NCBI GenBank assembly: GCA_016169945.1
Contig: JADLSH010000249.1
Coordinates: 1,488,001-1,552,000 of the forward strand
Reading direction: 5' to 3'
Length of the DNA stretch: 64,000 nucleotides
Origin: Trachythela sp. YZ-2020
Taxonomy: Eukaryota > Cnidaria > Anthozoa > Malacalcyonacea > Clavulariidae
The position numbers and the translations under genes were made by a program. Shown piece after piece: positions 32,901-44,900 of the stretch. The notes beneath the pieces were generated by a model. The model was not told the DNA's origin, did no database searches, and saw nothing but the letters and a program-made list of their open reading frames with translations. Numbering within the stretch: the first letter of the stretch is position 1; each line of letters begins with the position of its first letter.

Positions 32901-35900
32901 AAATACACTGGAGACATTTAACAGCATCTTAGGTAATGTTTGAAATTTTGTAATGTCCAGTTGGGATACAAATCATTCACTATTTGTATAAACCAAGTTT
33001 TAGTATCCTGTGGCTGTGGATATCAGGATACTGCAAATTTCAGACCCTGCATCAATATCATCCCATATTCTAATTAGACTAAAGTGTAGTTTCATGTGTT
33101 GTTCTTTAGAAGCAAATTAGAGAATTATTGATTCGATTAATATACTGTGAAATGCTCGGTCACGATGCTTCATTTGGCTATATTAATGCAATAAAATACG
33201 CTGAACAATCTACACTCTTGGACAAAAAAACTGGTATGAAAAAGAACAATTATGTCTATAGATTGAAGGTCTCTTTGCCTTGTGTAAATTTTGTGACCTT
33301 AAATGTAATCCTGTTTTTCAATTATATTTAGGTTATCTCGCTGCATCTATATTTCTGAATAAAAATCACAGCCTTGTTTGTCTACTGATCAATACAATAC
33401 AAAAGGTAGATGTATTTTGAGGATAGCAGTGCAAAGACGACAGCCAAACAAGCCTTGAGATATCTAATTGTGTCACTGTTGTAATTTACGTCTTGTCTAC
33501 CAAACACAGTACGAATTTATACAATTTTAGAAGGTTAAAACACGATTGCGTTTCGAAGCGGTTCTACTCACGCCTGTTAAAAGGATTACTTGTCACTTCA
33601 GTCTATATATACAGGCCATTGCTCACGAGGCAATTTTTGCTACAACTTGCAACGCAATTTCGGACACAGAGCGATGTTAGGTAAAAAGTATATTGCAGAG
33701 AAATTGTGAACATGAATCTTGTTTTACTTTGTCGATATTTTTCTTACTGAACATGCTCAGAAGGCAATAGAGAAATGAATGAGAATGATAATATCGTTGA
33801 AGTGAAGCGCGGGCCATGTTCACCGCTATTCTGCGCGTACGTTTCTACGTAACATTGTTCTGTGCAGAAATTGCGTTGCAATTTGCAGCAAAAATTGCTT
33901 CGTGTAACATCGTTTTATATTTATAACAATATTTTTTTCTCGGCATCTCGTTCGATAGGACTGATAGTAGAAGGTGTTTGTAGGTGGAATATTCGTCTAC
34001 TGAATGTTCTCCCTGAGATACCAGATTATCAGGGAGATACTGAAGAGTCTGCAGCAACTATAGACTCTGTAGCTCAGTTGGTTGCACCGGAATCGCAGGG
34101 CCGCAGGTTCGATTTCTGCCCGAGGGCTTTTAAATTTTCGTTCGAATATTCCATCTACAAACACCTTCTACTATCAGTCCTATCGAACGAGATGCCGAGA
34201 AAAAATATTGATATTTACCCATACCATATACTGGCATCACTCCCATCATATATACACGAATTTGCGGTTAGTGCTCAGCAACTGTACTCTGTAGCTCAGT
34301 TGGTTAGAGCGCTGCACCGGAATCGCAGGGGCGCAGGTTCGATTCCAGCCTGAGGGCCTAAAAGTTGCATTTTTCGCAACTGCTCCTGGCTAGATCTAAA
34401 ATGTATTTAAATTTTCGTTCGAATATTCCATCTGCTTAACACCTTCTACTATCAGTCCTAGCGAACAAGATGCCGAGAAAAAATCTTGATATTTACCCAT
34501 ACCATATACTGGCATCACTCCCATCATATATACACGAATTTGCGTTTAATGCTCGGCAACTGGACTCTGTAGCTCAGTTGCTTAGAGCGCTGCACCGGAA
34601 TCGCAGGGCTGCAGGTTCGATTCCTGCCTGAGGGCCTAAAGTTGCATTTTTCGCAACTGCTCCTGGCTAGGTTTAAAAATGTATATAAATTTTCGTTCGA
34701 ATATTCCATCTACAAACGCCTTATATAAATTATATTTATACTCACTGTTTATCCTTGGTGTATTCATTTACATGCAGGACTTGAAGGGTACAAACGTGGT
34801 TGCAAAAAGTACTGTGTTGAACGTTATTTGCACCTTAGTGGATGCTGAAAAGATCCCTCCTTTGTTGCCCTTCATTGTTGCAGCTTTGAAGGATAAAAGG
34901 TATAGAAATACTCGTTACAGTGTTACATGTATCTATTTTATCTTTAAAAAGTTTAAGACATCTTCCCTTAACCCTGGTGACCGGTGTTCCGTTTCTGTAA
35001 AATGCAGTTGTATTTTTGTAATATTCATCTCGGGCTCAGTCGCATGTGAGAAGAGTACTTTCCAATATGATTGTACCAAACATGCACAGTTGAGTGAGTT
35101 TTGCTTAGGTTTCCTCTTGTAGTAATACTGGGCCAACACGAGATGATCCTTACTGCCCCCCTAGGAAGAACAGTTTAGAAATGATAGAGCGATCCATCAA
35201 ATAAAGTTAGTTTAGCTTAGGTTTCCTCTAGTAGTAACACTGGACCAACAAGAGATGATCCTTACTGGACTTCCAGGAAGAACAGTTTAGAAATGATAGA
35301 GCGATCGAGTTTAAATAAAGTTAGTTTAGCTTAGGTTTCCTCTTGTAGTAACACTTGATCAACAAGAGATGATCCTTACTGGCCCCCAGGAAGAACAGTT
35401 TAGAAATGATAGAGCGATCCAGTTTAAATAAAGTTAGTTTATTTTAGGTTTCCTCCTGTAGTAACACTGGACCAACAAGAGATGATCTTACTGGCCCCCT
35501 AGGGATAACAGTTTAGAAATGATAGAGCAATCGAGTTTAAATAAAGTTAGTTTAGCTTAGGTTTCCTCTTGTAGTAACACTTGATCAACAAGAGATGATC
35601 CTTACTGGTCCCCTAGGGAGAACAGTTTAGAAATGATAGAGCTATCCAGTTTAAATAAAGTTAGTTTAGTGTAGGTTTCCTCCTGTAGTTAAACACTGGA
35701 CTCATAAGGGAGGAAGTTGCTGGACTTTTGTAGGAGAACAATTTAGAACTGATTGAGCTAACGGCTTATCGCAACATTAAAAATAACTCGATGTTTTTAC
35801 TAAGAGTGGAAATCCGAAAGAAAGCATTGATCACATTGAAACATGTTCACCAGCTCAGTGAAGATTTGATCACCGACATTGATGAGCAACTGCGTTCAGC

Positions 35901-38900
35901 TATATCTGATCAAGATCCTATTGTAGTTTCTTCGGCACTTCAATTTTTCCACTCTCTTATTAAGGTAAGCTTTGGAAGCAGGTTTTACATGAGTTTAAAT
36001 TGTCATGGATGAGAAGAGTGCTTTCAGTTTGACGCCGGCGTATTCAGCTAAGTTTTGACCCCTAGCCTTGTTTACGTTTCTCTAGCAGGCAAAAGCTTTT
36101 TAAACCACCCAAAAGAGCTTCGCGTTATTGTGATATGCATTGTTGAATCACAATTCTGCTTGTGCAAGTGACGTCACACCTCGAAATTGTGTGGCTTCCG
36201 GTTTTTTGGGGGGCAAATTCCACCATTTTCATTGGATAATTCAAGCTAATTAAAGTCAAATTCAACATATCTGACAATTTTTTACATCAATACGTACGCC
36301 AACTTTCCTGAATAACTCGAGTTCTAGACATGCTAAAGCAACAAACTGTACACCAAAATACTCATCGTTGTTCAAGGATTCTAGAGAGGTATAGCTTATC
36401 TTATAACTCTCGGTATTTCGCAAGATATAAACGAAAACGGCACTATCCACGATTTCCCCCCAAAATTGCCGGTTATATAGCATGACGTAATATTCTCGCG
36501 TGACTGCACAAGCCGAATAGAGAACATTATCTTTTGTATATAGTCGGATGTTTTTTAATTAGTAGCAGGGCGCTTTTGCTTGGGGAGTTTGTTTTGCTTG
36601 GAGCTTTTTTCTAGAGAGCGCTCAAAAAATATAGACAAAACAACAAAAACACCTCACAACAATACTAGAACGCCTGCCACGCAGGCTAGAATTTGCCTGG
36701 CAGTAAAATGTAAACAAGGCAAAGAGTCTATTCCTGCATAAATTATATTCCTGCATAAATTATATTCCTGCATGAACTAATTACGCATTCAGTTCTGTTC
36801 AGCCGGGGAAAGCAAGACAAACTTTTGTCAATTCCTCGTCCAATTTTCATCTAAACCCAACCAAAATTTAGTCAATCCGTCCTTGGCGTATGGCCATTAG
36901 CTCTACAAAATTTCGTATCAAAATGTTTGATATTTGTTGAGTTATCGTGGTCACAGATAAGCACACGCGCACATGCACATACGCGCACACATACGCGCAC
37001 ACATACAAACCCAGGTGAAAACACAGCCACACTCTTGGGGACATTTCATATGTGTAAATACTTGTGGGGACAGTTTGTGGTGTTATACTTGTGGGGACGG
37101 TGTGCAAATACTCGTGGGGACACTACAAAATTGTGGAGAAAAGAGTAGTAGGATTGTCACATTGTTTTTTACGGACAATTATTTGTTAAGTTCGACATTG
37201 ATTTTTCACACATACTTGTGGGGACAACTTTACACACACGTACCAAACCTATTTGTGGGGACGCTATGAAAAAATATGGAAAAATGACTTTACATACATT
37301 CTAACGCTAATTATTTCTTTTTAATACTCGACTTACGTACATAATGTTTCAAAATTAACTTATCAACAGCGTTTCAACTATTTCCGTGCCCTTTAACTTG
37401 CGGAGTCACCAAAATTGTCCCCACAGGGTGAGGTGTCCCCACAAGTCAGGTGTGTATTCCGATTCTTGTCCCCACAAGTGAGGAACACAAGAACATAACC
37501 TCCTGGTGGAGGTAATAATGAATGATAATATTTTAATTAGAAAAATCCATCAAAATATCGAGGCTATCTGAAAGTATTTCTTCAAGTTCTTACACAAGTT
37601 ATGGAGGGCAAACTGTCGGAGTATAATTTTCATGGAGTGCAAGCACCTTGGATTCAGATTAAACTGCTGAAGATTCTCGCGCTATTGGGTCATCAAAATA
37701 GAAGGTGCGTATTGGGCTAATTTCCACATTAACAATTGCAATTCCAATGCAACGATTTCTCGCCCTCTTATTCCTAATCCTTACACTTCTAATCTCAAAC
37801 CTAATCCGCCCTAATCCCGAATCCCTCATCCTGGTCCTAACTATAATCCTAATCCTAACCGTAATCCTAACCCTAATTTTCACCTAGCCCTAAAAACGTA
37901 AAACCGTGCCCTATTTAAATAACTCTTCTATACTGAAAACTCAACTGACTTCTGTTTTCCTTCAGTTGTAGCGATAGCATGAATCAAACGTTATTAAACA
38001 TGACGAGAGCCTTGCCAACCGATTGTAACATTGGGTGTGGTAAGTTTCGACTTCTTCACAGTATATGCGCTAGATAAGTTGACTCAGTGGTTACAGTTGT
38101 TTGATTATAATTTCTCCTCAATCGCATGGGATTCTCCTCAGTGCTCTGGTTTCTTCCTGCAGTAACACTGGACTAACACAGGCCATGGTCTTTACTGGAC
38201 CACTAGAGAGAACAGTTTAAAACTGATAGAACTACCAGTCAACTCTCGTTATAGCGGACACCCTGGGGACCGTCACTTAGTGCCCGTAATAGCGAGAGTC
38301 CGCAATAGCGGGGTGCGATGAACATATCCCAATTTTAGGTTATAAAATGTCACTACAATGTATTACTCCTTTTTGTTTATAATGTCCAGTTTATTTCAAC
38401 GTCTAGTCGAGGTTTACTGTGATACATGAGTGCAAAGTACAAGTCAAAGTAAAATGCCTCGAAAGTAGTGTAAATAAAGCGGGAAAAGATCGGAACTTTC
38501 TATATTTTTCTGTTTGTCAGTTTTGTCGACAGAATTGATGACGCACGGAATCTTCAAAGTACTTTCGCTGATAAATAGAAACAGTAAAATATGTCACTGT
38601 ATAAGACATTATGTCCAGAGAAAAATATACGTCCAAGGTGTCCGTTGTAACGAGAGTAGAAAATAGAAATGTTTGTTGGGGAAAATAGCGAGAGTCCGTA
38701 ATAGCGAGAGTTATTTCAATACATTTCTTAGTAGTTTCGGCCGGGGATTTACAAACTGTCCAGTATAAATAAAGTTAGTTTAGTTCAGGTTTCCTGCTGT
38801 AGTAACACTGGATCAATACGAGATGTCCCTTACTGGACTTCTATGAAGAACTATTTAGAATCGATAGTTAAGAGCTATGTATAGAAAAAATAGTAAGTTT

Positions 38901-41900
38901 AGTTTAGGTAATTCCTCCTGTAGTAGCACGTTGCATGGCCCAATTAAAAGAAACAAATTCCGAAGAATAATGTCATCTTGAAATTCAATATGTAAATTAA
39001 AACAAGACGAGCTTTTTGAAAGTGTAAATTTTCGACATTATTTCAAAGTCATCATTACTCATTAGACAGAACAACTTTGAATAAAGATTATGATTTTGAA
39101 GTAAAGTCGAAAATTTACAGTCTCAAAAACTCGTTGGATTTCAATTGAATTTCAAGATGATATTATTCTTCGCAATTTGTTTTCTCTCTATTCTCTGATA
39201 TTGTCGGCTGGCTGGTGTTATATCCCATCCAGTATAAATACATCTTACTTATAGATTATTTTCTCTTGTATAGCTGTAATGTTTGAATGTATTCAGACCA
39301 TCACGACAATCTATCCTCTGAAACCCTTGCTGGATCTTGCCGCCAAAAAGACCACACTGTTTTTATCATCAAATTCAAGCAACCTGAAATGTTTAGGTAG
39401 GTTAGCGTGTCCAAGATCTTTCATTAATGGCGGCTAAGTGGGCGCTGCTATTGCAGCAGGGCGCGACCATCGAGAAGGCGGGAACGACAGCATTTTTGGG
39501 CGCAGACCCAGGCAGGGTCCCAGGCAAGAGATGGGGTAGGAGTATGGGGATTTTAAATTTATAGCCTGTCAGAAATTTTTTGAAAATGGAGTAAGTAATT
39601 TAGATTACATACTAGCTAGATGGTCAGATTCTAGGTCTTATATAAACCTAGAAGAACCCCAAGTAGCAAAAGATTACTAAGCATAAATACAAAAACCCTG
39701 TCCACTGAGAAGAAAAAATTGTTAGGACATGGATATCTTCAAATGTTCGAGGGTTTCTGGCAATCTAACATAGTATAATTTCATCTAAATTTCACATGGT
39801 ACAATTTCCAACTTTAGATATCACTATAGAATCAAATCTTTAGATCCTAAAATGGGATATTTGATAATGAAATGCGCACCCATTGGCCATGCCACGAGGC
39901 TGTGGAACCCCAGAGCCCCACTTTCTAAATCCATACCTGATTATTCAACTGGGCTACCCAGAGCTAGATTCTCAGTATTATAGATTGTTGTGTATCAGAA
40001 AAATTTCATGTTGCCTACAGGAATCACTGCAATGACAGCCTTAGTGGAAGTGAATAGAAGTTATGCAGGAGATGAGAAACTACAGCAAGTTATTATAAAA
40101 TGTCTTGATGAAGATGATAGAACTATAGGGAAAAAGGTGAAGGATTATTCTCAAACTTATAGGGGTCCAGTGTAGGTAGTATTCTACAATAAGCTGCCGT
40201 GGTTTGTGTGTGAACTGCCTGAGAAAGATATCTCAAACGTGGAGGAACAGTGGAGGTAGTATTCTACAACAGGCTGCCGTGGTTTGTACATGAACTACCT
40301 GAAAGAGATATCTCAAACGTGAGGGTCCAGCGTATACAGTATAGTATCTATAATATGCTGACGTGGTTTGTGTTTGAACTAAAAACATTTGCAGCGATGG
40401 CCCTTAAAGTAAAGCTATTACTAACTTGCTGACGAAGGGCCTTCGCTCGGATATTTTCTTTCAGGTAATTCACACACAAACCATGCACTTCAGCTTACTG
40501 CATCCATATAGAAACCTCAACCAGGCTTGTTCATTTTATTGGAAATTTTATGACCTTTAGATACTGGAATTGCTGTACAAGATTACAAACAGTGAAAATA
40601 TTTGCGTCATATGTGAGAGATTGTTGGACTATATCAGATCTACAACTGAACAATCTATCAAGAATGACGTGGCCATGAATTTAGCTCAACTTGCCAATCG
40701 GTATCCTTTGCTATAAACTGTATTATTTGGATCTAATATTTTTTTCTTATACAAACTTGTCTAAACTCTATCTCAAACTCTTCTACAACCTGCAGTTCAT
40801 AAAAAGTAGAAATTGCAGGCCATAATTTATTCAACCACGAAAAAGAACATAGTTTCGAGCTGTTTTCACGTACCTGTATTTTAATCGTTTTGAAAAAGAG
40901 ATGTCAGTCTTCCGTCCTTCACTCTATATACAGATATGCACCAAACATCACGTGGTATGTCGATACAATAAATGACGTCATTCAGGCAGCTGACAGTCCT
41001 GTTCAATCTGATGTCATGCACAGTCTTATTAAGGTTATCGCTGCAGGTTAGTACACCCCCCCTGCACCCCTAAAATCCGATTATTAAAGAAAGTGTGGAA
41101 AAAGACCTTTAATTTTACAATCTAGGTGAAAGTGATGATCAAAGAATTATAGCGACTCGATACCTTGAACTAATAAAGAGAACAACTATGCACGATAGTC
41201 TTGTTCAGATCGCTTGTTGGGTGAGAAACCATTTGTTTACCTTAAATGCTAAAGAAAAGAACAATTATTAATGAATCATTTTCTTAGTGTTTAGCTATTG
41301 TGACGTCGTCTAGCTATTTGCTGCATATGTTCCATACGATTCAATCTATGTAGGTTCTTGGAGAGTATGGCAGTTTACTTCAGGATGACAGTTCTCTCCA
41401 TGTAATTTTTTCACAATTGGCAGCTCTCTTTGATCGGAAATTTGAAGGTTTGTGCATGCAATTTGTGCATATACTGTATAGCTGAAAATGATTTTGAACA
41501 TTCCCTCGTTCAGTCGAGCGACGAAAAAATTGTGGTTATAGCTCTTGGCAACTGGACTCTGTACATTCTGTAGCTCAGCTAGTGGTCAGAATGCTGCACC
41601 GGAATCACAAGGCTGCAGGTTTGACTCTTGCCAGAGAGCCTATAGTTGCATTTGAAGTAGGCGGCTGCCCCAAAAAAGTAGTCGTCTGTACTAATATAGT
41701 GATCGAGAGTCAAAAAATGTAAAACATCTAGACGGGTCTGGGTGCATGCTCTCGCGTGGAAGTTTAAAAACCGCGCGGAGATATCAAACTCTGCAGCAAA
41801 TGTAACAGTATTATCGCTTTTTCGACAGCAAACTACGAAATTAAGGTAGCTGAAAGCTATCTTCTCCATTTGTCACTTTAAATTTGAATTAATCTTCCAA

Positions 41901-44900
41901 ATTTAAGGGTGGACAGACCGTGTTCGGCTAAATTCCGTGTGGAACATCGATTTGCTTTTATTTTTGCTCTGACAAGATGAAAAGCGATGAAAAGTAGCCG
42001 GCGGAACTTCGGCGGCCGCCGGCTTATTTTGAAAGCCCTGCTTATGTATATAATTTTAGCTCCAAATTTCCATCCAAAACAGTTGCTACTGACCTCGCGA
42101 CGAAGGGTCGCCCCCTTAAAGCGTCTATAATAGCGTTTTCATCGGGTAGTTCAGACACGGAATTGGGCAGCATATGCTACCTACACTGGACCCCATGTTT
42201 GATATATGCACTGCTATCTTCATAGATACCACAACGTATGGCTGGATTATGAGTGCTATAGCGAAGTTAACTCGTCATATGGGTGTGTATTCACCAGAGG
42301 CGAACAGAATTATGGACCGTTATAGAACTGGTTTCCCTGCTGAGTTACGACAGGTTTGTGTTGGGAGACTGGGACTAAGGGTTTTAATACATATTCGAAC
42401 CAAAACGAGGCATTTCACATTCACAACACAGTAATAAAAAAATAAATTAAATCTGATAATGATTATATTATTATGGTATTATTCGATGATTCAAGGTGTG
42501 GGGAACTTGTCGTCCCTGTGACACGGAATAAATTCACTAACAATTCACCTTTTAAAAGCTAATATTGTCTGTATTTCTCTCTGAACAAAAAACCCAAAAA
42601 ATTACAACCTCATCACATATATTTGCGCATGCGTCCAAAACCTGCAAACAGGTTAATCGCGCGCGTGCTATCACGCGTGTAAAACAAAAATAGATTATAG
42701 TCAATTAGTCCAAGCATTAGCGACACCCTCCCCCTGTTAAAATACAGCGTAATTTAACACCGTCTCTCTAGACGTCCTCTAGTTCGTTCATCGCAATACC
42801 GGTGATTCTGTTTCTAGCAGTATCCTTCGTTGCTCGTCTAGGTTGGTGTCTCGGTTGAAACTCTGTCGCTTGTGGATTCAGGGCCGTGTCTCGTTCTAAC
42901 GGTGGTTCTCCAATTTCCAGGTCTGCGACCAACTGTACGGGTCGCTCGACAACGTAGCCATTTCCTGTGCGTATCTTGTAGCCTCGAAGAATACCGTCCT
43001 TACCGTGAATCTCACTTTCTATTCGTCCAAGTTTCCACTTCCCTGCGTTCTTGAGGTAATCTTTGATGAGCACCATCGATCCTTCGCTTGGCATTTTGAT
43101 CTGTGTGGTTTTCTGAACTTGACATCTCTCCTCAAGGGCATGAATGTATTCCGCTATCCACCGTTTGCGTAGTTGCTGTCGACATCTCTTTAAGTATTGC
43201 AATCTCTTGGTAACGTCACTTGTTTCCTCTAACATGTCAAAGTCTTCCTCAAGCACGGTTGAAGGTTTTCCTCTAATCAGGATGCTGGGTGTTATCGTCT
43301 TCTGTTCAAGCTCTTCGTTAATGTAACACAGTGGCCGGTTGTTCATAAAACATTCAACGTCGAGTAGGGTTTCCTCAAGTTCTGGGTACGTTAGCAGCGC
43401 TTTCCCAACGACCTTGGAAAGGCATGCTTTCATGATGCCTACGAGACGCTCGAAAACCCTCCCCACCAAGGATCTGGAAAGGTTGAACCTCCAATCGATC
43501 GCTTGCGATGCCACGAAGCTGTTAAGGTCATCGTCCTCTTGTAGCGTTTTAAGCCATTCTTTCGTTGCGATGAATGTCTTCGCATTATCACTCACAATCA
43601 GTTGCGGTGCACCACGTCTGGCAACAAACTCCTTCAGGGCCCGCTTGAACTCTGTGACTGTCATATCTGAGCACAGTTTTAAATGTACAGTACTCGCACA
43701 AGTGAAAAGCACAACGTATGCTTTACCAGGATCTGTGTTGGGCTGCTTGTAATACAACGGACCAGCAAAGTCTACTCCGGTTGCAGCGAATGGATCAGCG
43801 AACTTGCTTCGGTAGGATGGCAAGGCTGACATTGGCGGTGTAGGTAATGGACTTGCTCGAAACTTCTTGCAATAATTGCAGTTGAAACTCAGCTTACGTG
43901 TCATGCGTCTAAGTCGGATCCAAAATTTCTCTCGCAATACATTCATTGTAGATTGACTCCCCCGTGCAGATTCAGCCGATGATAATGTTCAATTATTAGC
44001 TCAGCAAGTTTGTGCTGCCGTGGTAGGAATATCGGATGATAGCCAGACACTCGACCATGCCATCTCCAGATCCCGGAGCCATCTTTCTTGATTGGAACAT
44101 CGTTTCGCTGTTCGCACCCTCTTTGGGCGAGAGAGATCCATGTATGCTCTGCACGATTGATCTCTTCGGTATTTAAAGGCCCATGGTTCTTTGGCCCATT
44201 TCGGCAGTTGTTGATGAAACGTTTGATGTATGCAGTGATTCTTAGTAGTTTCCAATACTTGTACTTTAAGGGAATCGTTTACCCATTGGTCTGGTGGATC
44301 TTCTCCTTGTTCGTTTCAAGGAGTCCCTTCTCTTCTGTCGGCAGTGATTCGGCTTGTCCTTCTTGGGTCTCTTCGACTGCAGGTTGTTTTGGCCATTGGT
44401 TGACGTTCGGCAACCAATCCTCAGCCAGAATTTATCCACCTTCGCAGGAGATACTCCTCTCGTTCCCAGATCACTCGGATTCTGCGCGGTCGGAACATGA
44501 TGCCAAGTTAGATTTCCAAGATCATGAATCTTCTTGACTCGGTTGCTAACATACTTTGACCATCTCCCCTTGTACGCCAGCCAGTATAGAACAGTAACAC
44601 TATCCACCCACATATGATTCTCAACAAATGTGAAAGATGTAAGAGCATTCCATGTGTGATCCACCAACTTTGCCAAGGTGAGTGCTGCGACGAGTTCCAG
44701 ACGCGGGATTGAAGTGTTCTTAGGCGCAATTCTGGATTTGGAAACAAGAAGGTTCTGACTTGTTGATCCGTCATGGTATTCGGCGATAACATACAGCGCA
44801 GCGCACACTGCCCGTTTGCTAGCATCGGAGAATCCATGAAGAGACACTGCCTTTGGGTTGCATTTCACAACACTTCTTGGTATGGTAATAGTCTGTTTCA

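Larger units (their letters stand above)
33925..34745 (+). repeat. Array of tRNA-like cassette units in AP4E1 intron 4
   Basis: Three units of about 225-275 bp. Each has a tRNA-like cassette starting at about 34063, 34284 and 34563, then AGTTGCATTTTTCGCAACT (a hairpin with a T-run loop; absent from the first unit), CTCCTGGCTAG, TTCGTTCGAATATTCCATCT and AACGAGATGCCGAGAAAAA. The first cassette lacks the AGAGCG of the D arm. An inverted half unit (TTCTCGGCATCTCGTTCGAT) opens the array. Confidence 0.85.

Noticed and set aside
34284..34360. Functional tRNA gene
   Set aside because: U33 is replaced by C, the acceptor stem does not close at its outer pairs, and the copy sits in a multi-unit dispersed repeat.
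36868..37269. His/Thr-rich and Cys-Gly-Asp-rich frames
   Set aside because: They translate the CACACGCG tract and the GTGGGGACA minisatellite.
43339..43752. Plus-strand frame across the BEL integrase
   Set aside because: Antisense by-product of the integrase coding sequence, Ser-rich with no domain.
44088..44537. Plus-strand 149-codon frame within the BEL element
   Set aside because: Antisense to RNase H/integrase; Trp and Ser content is typical of such mirror frames.
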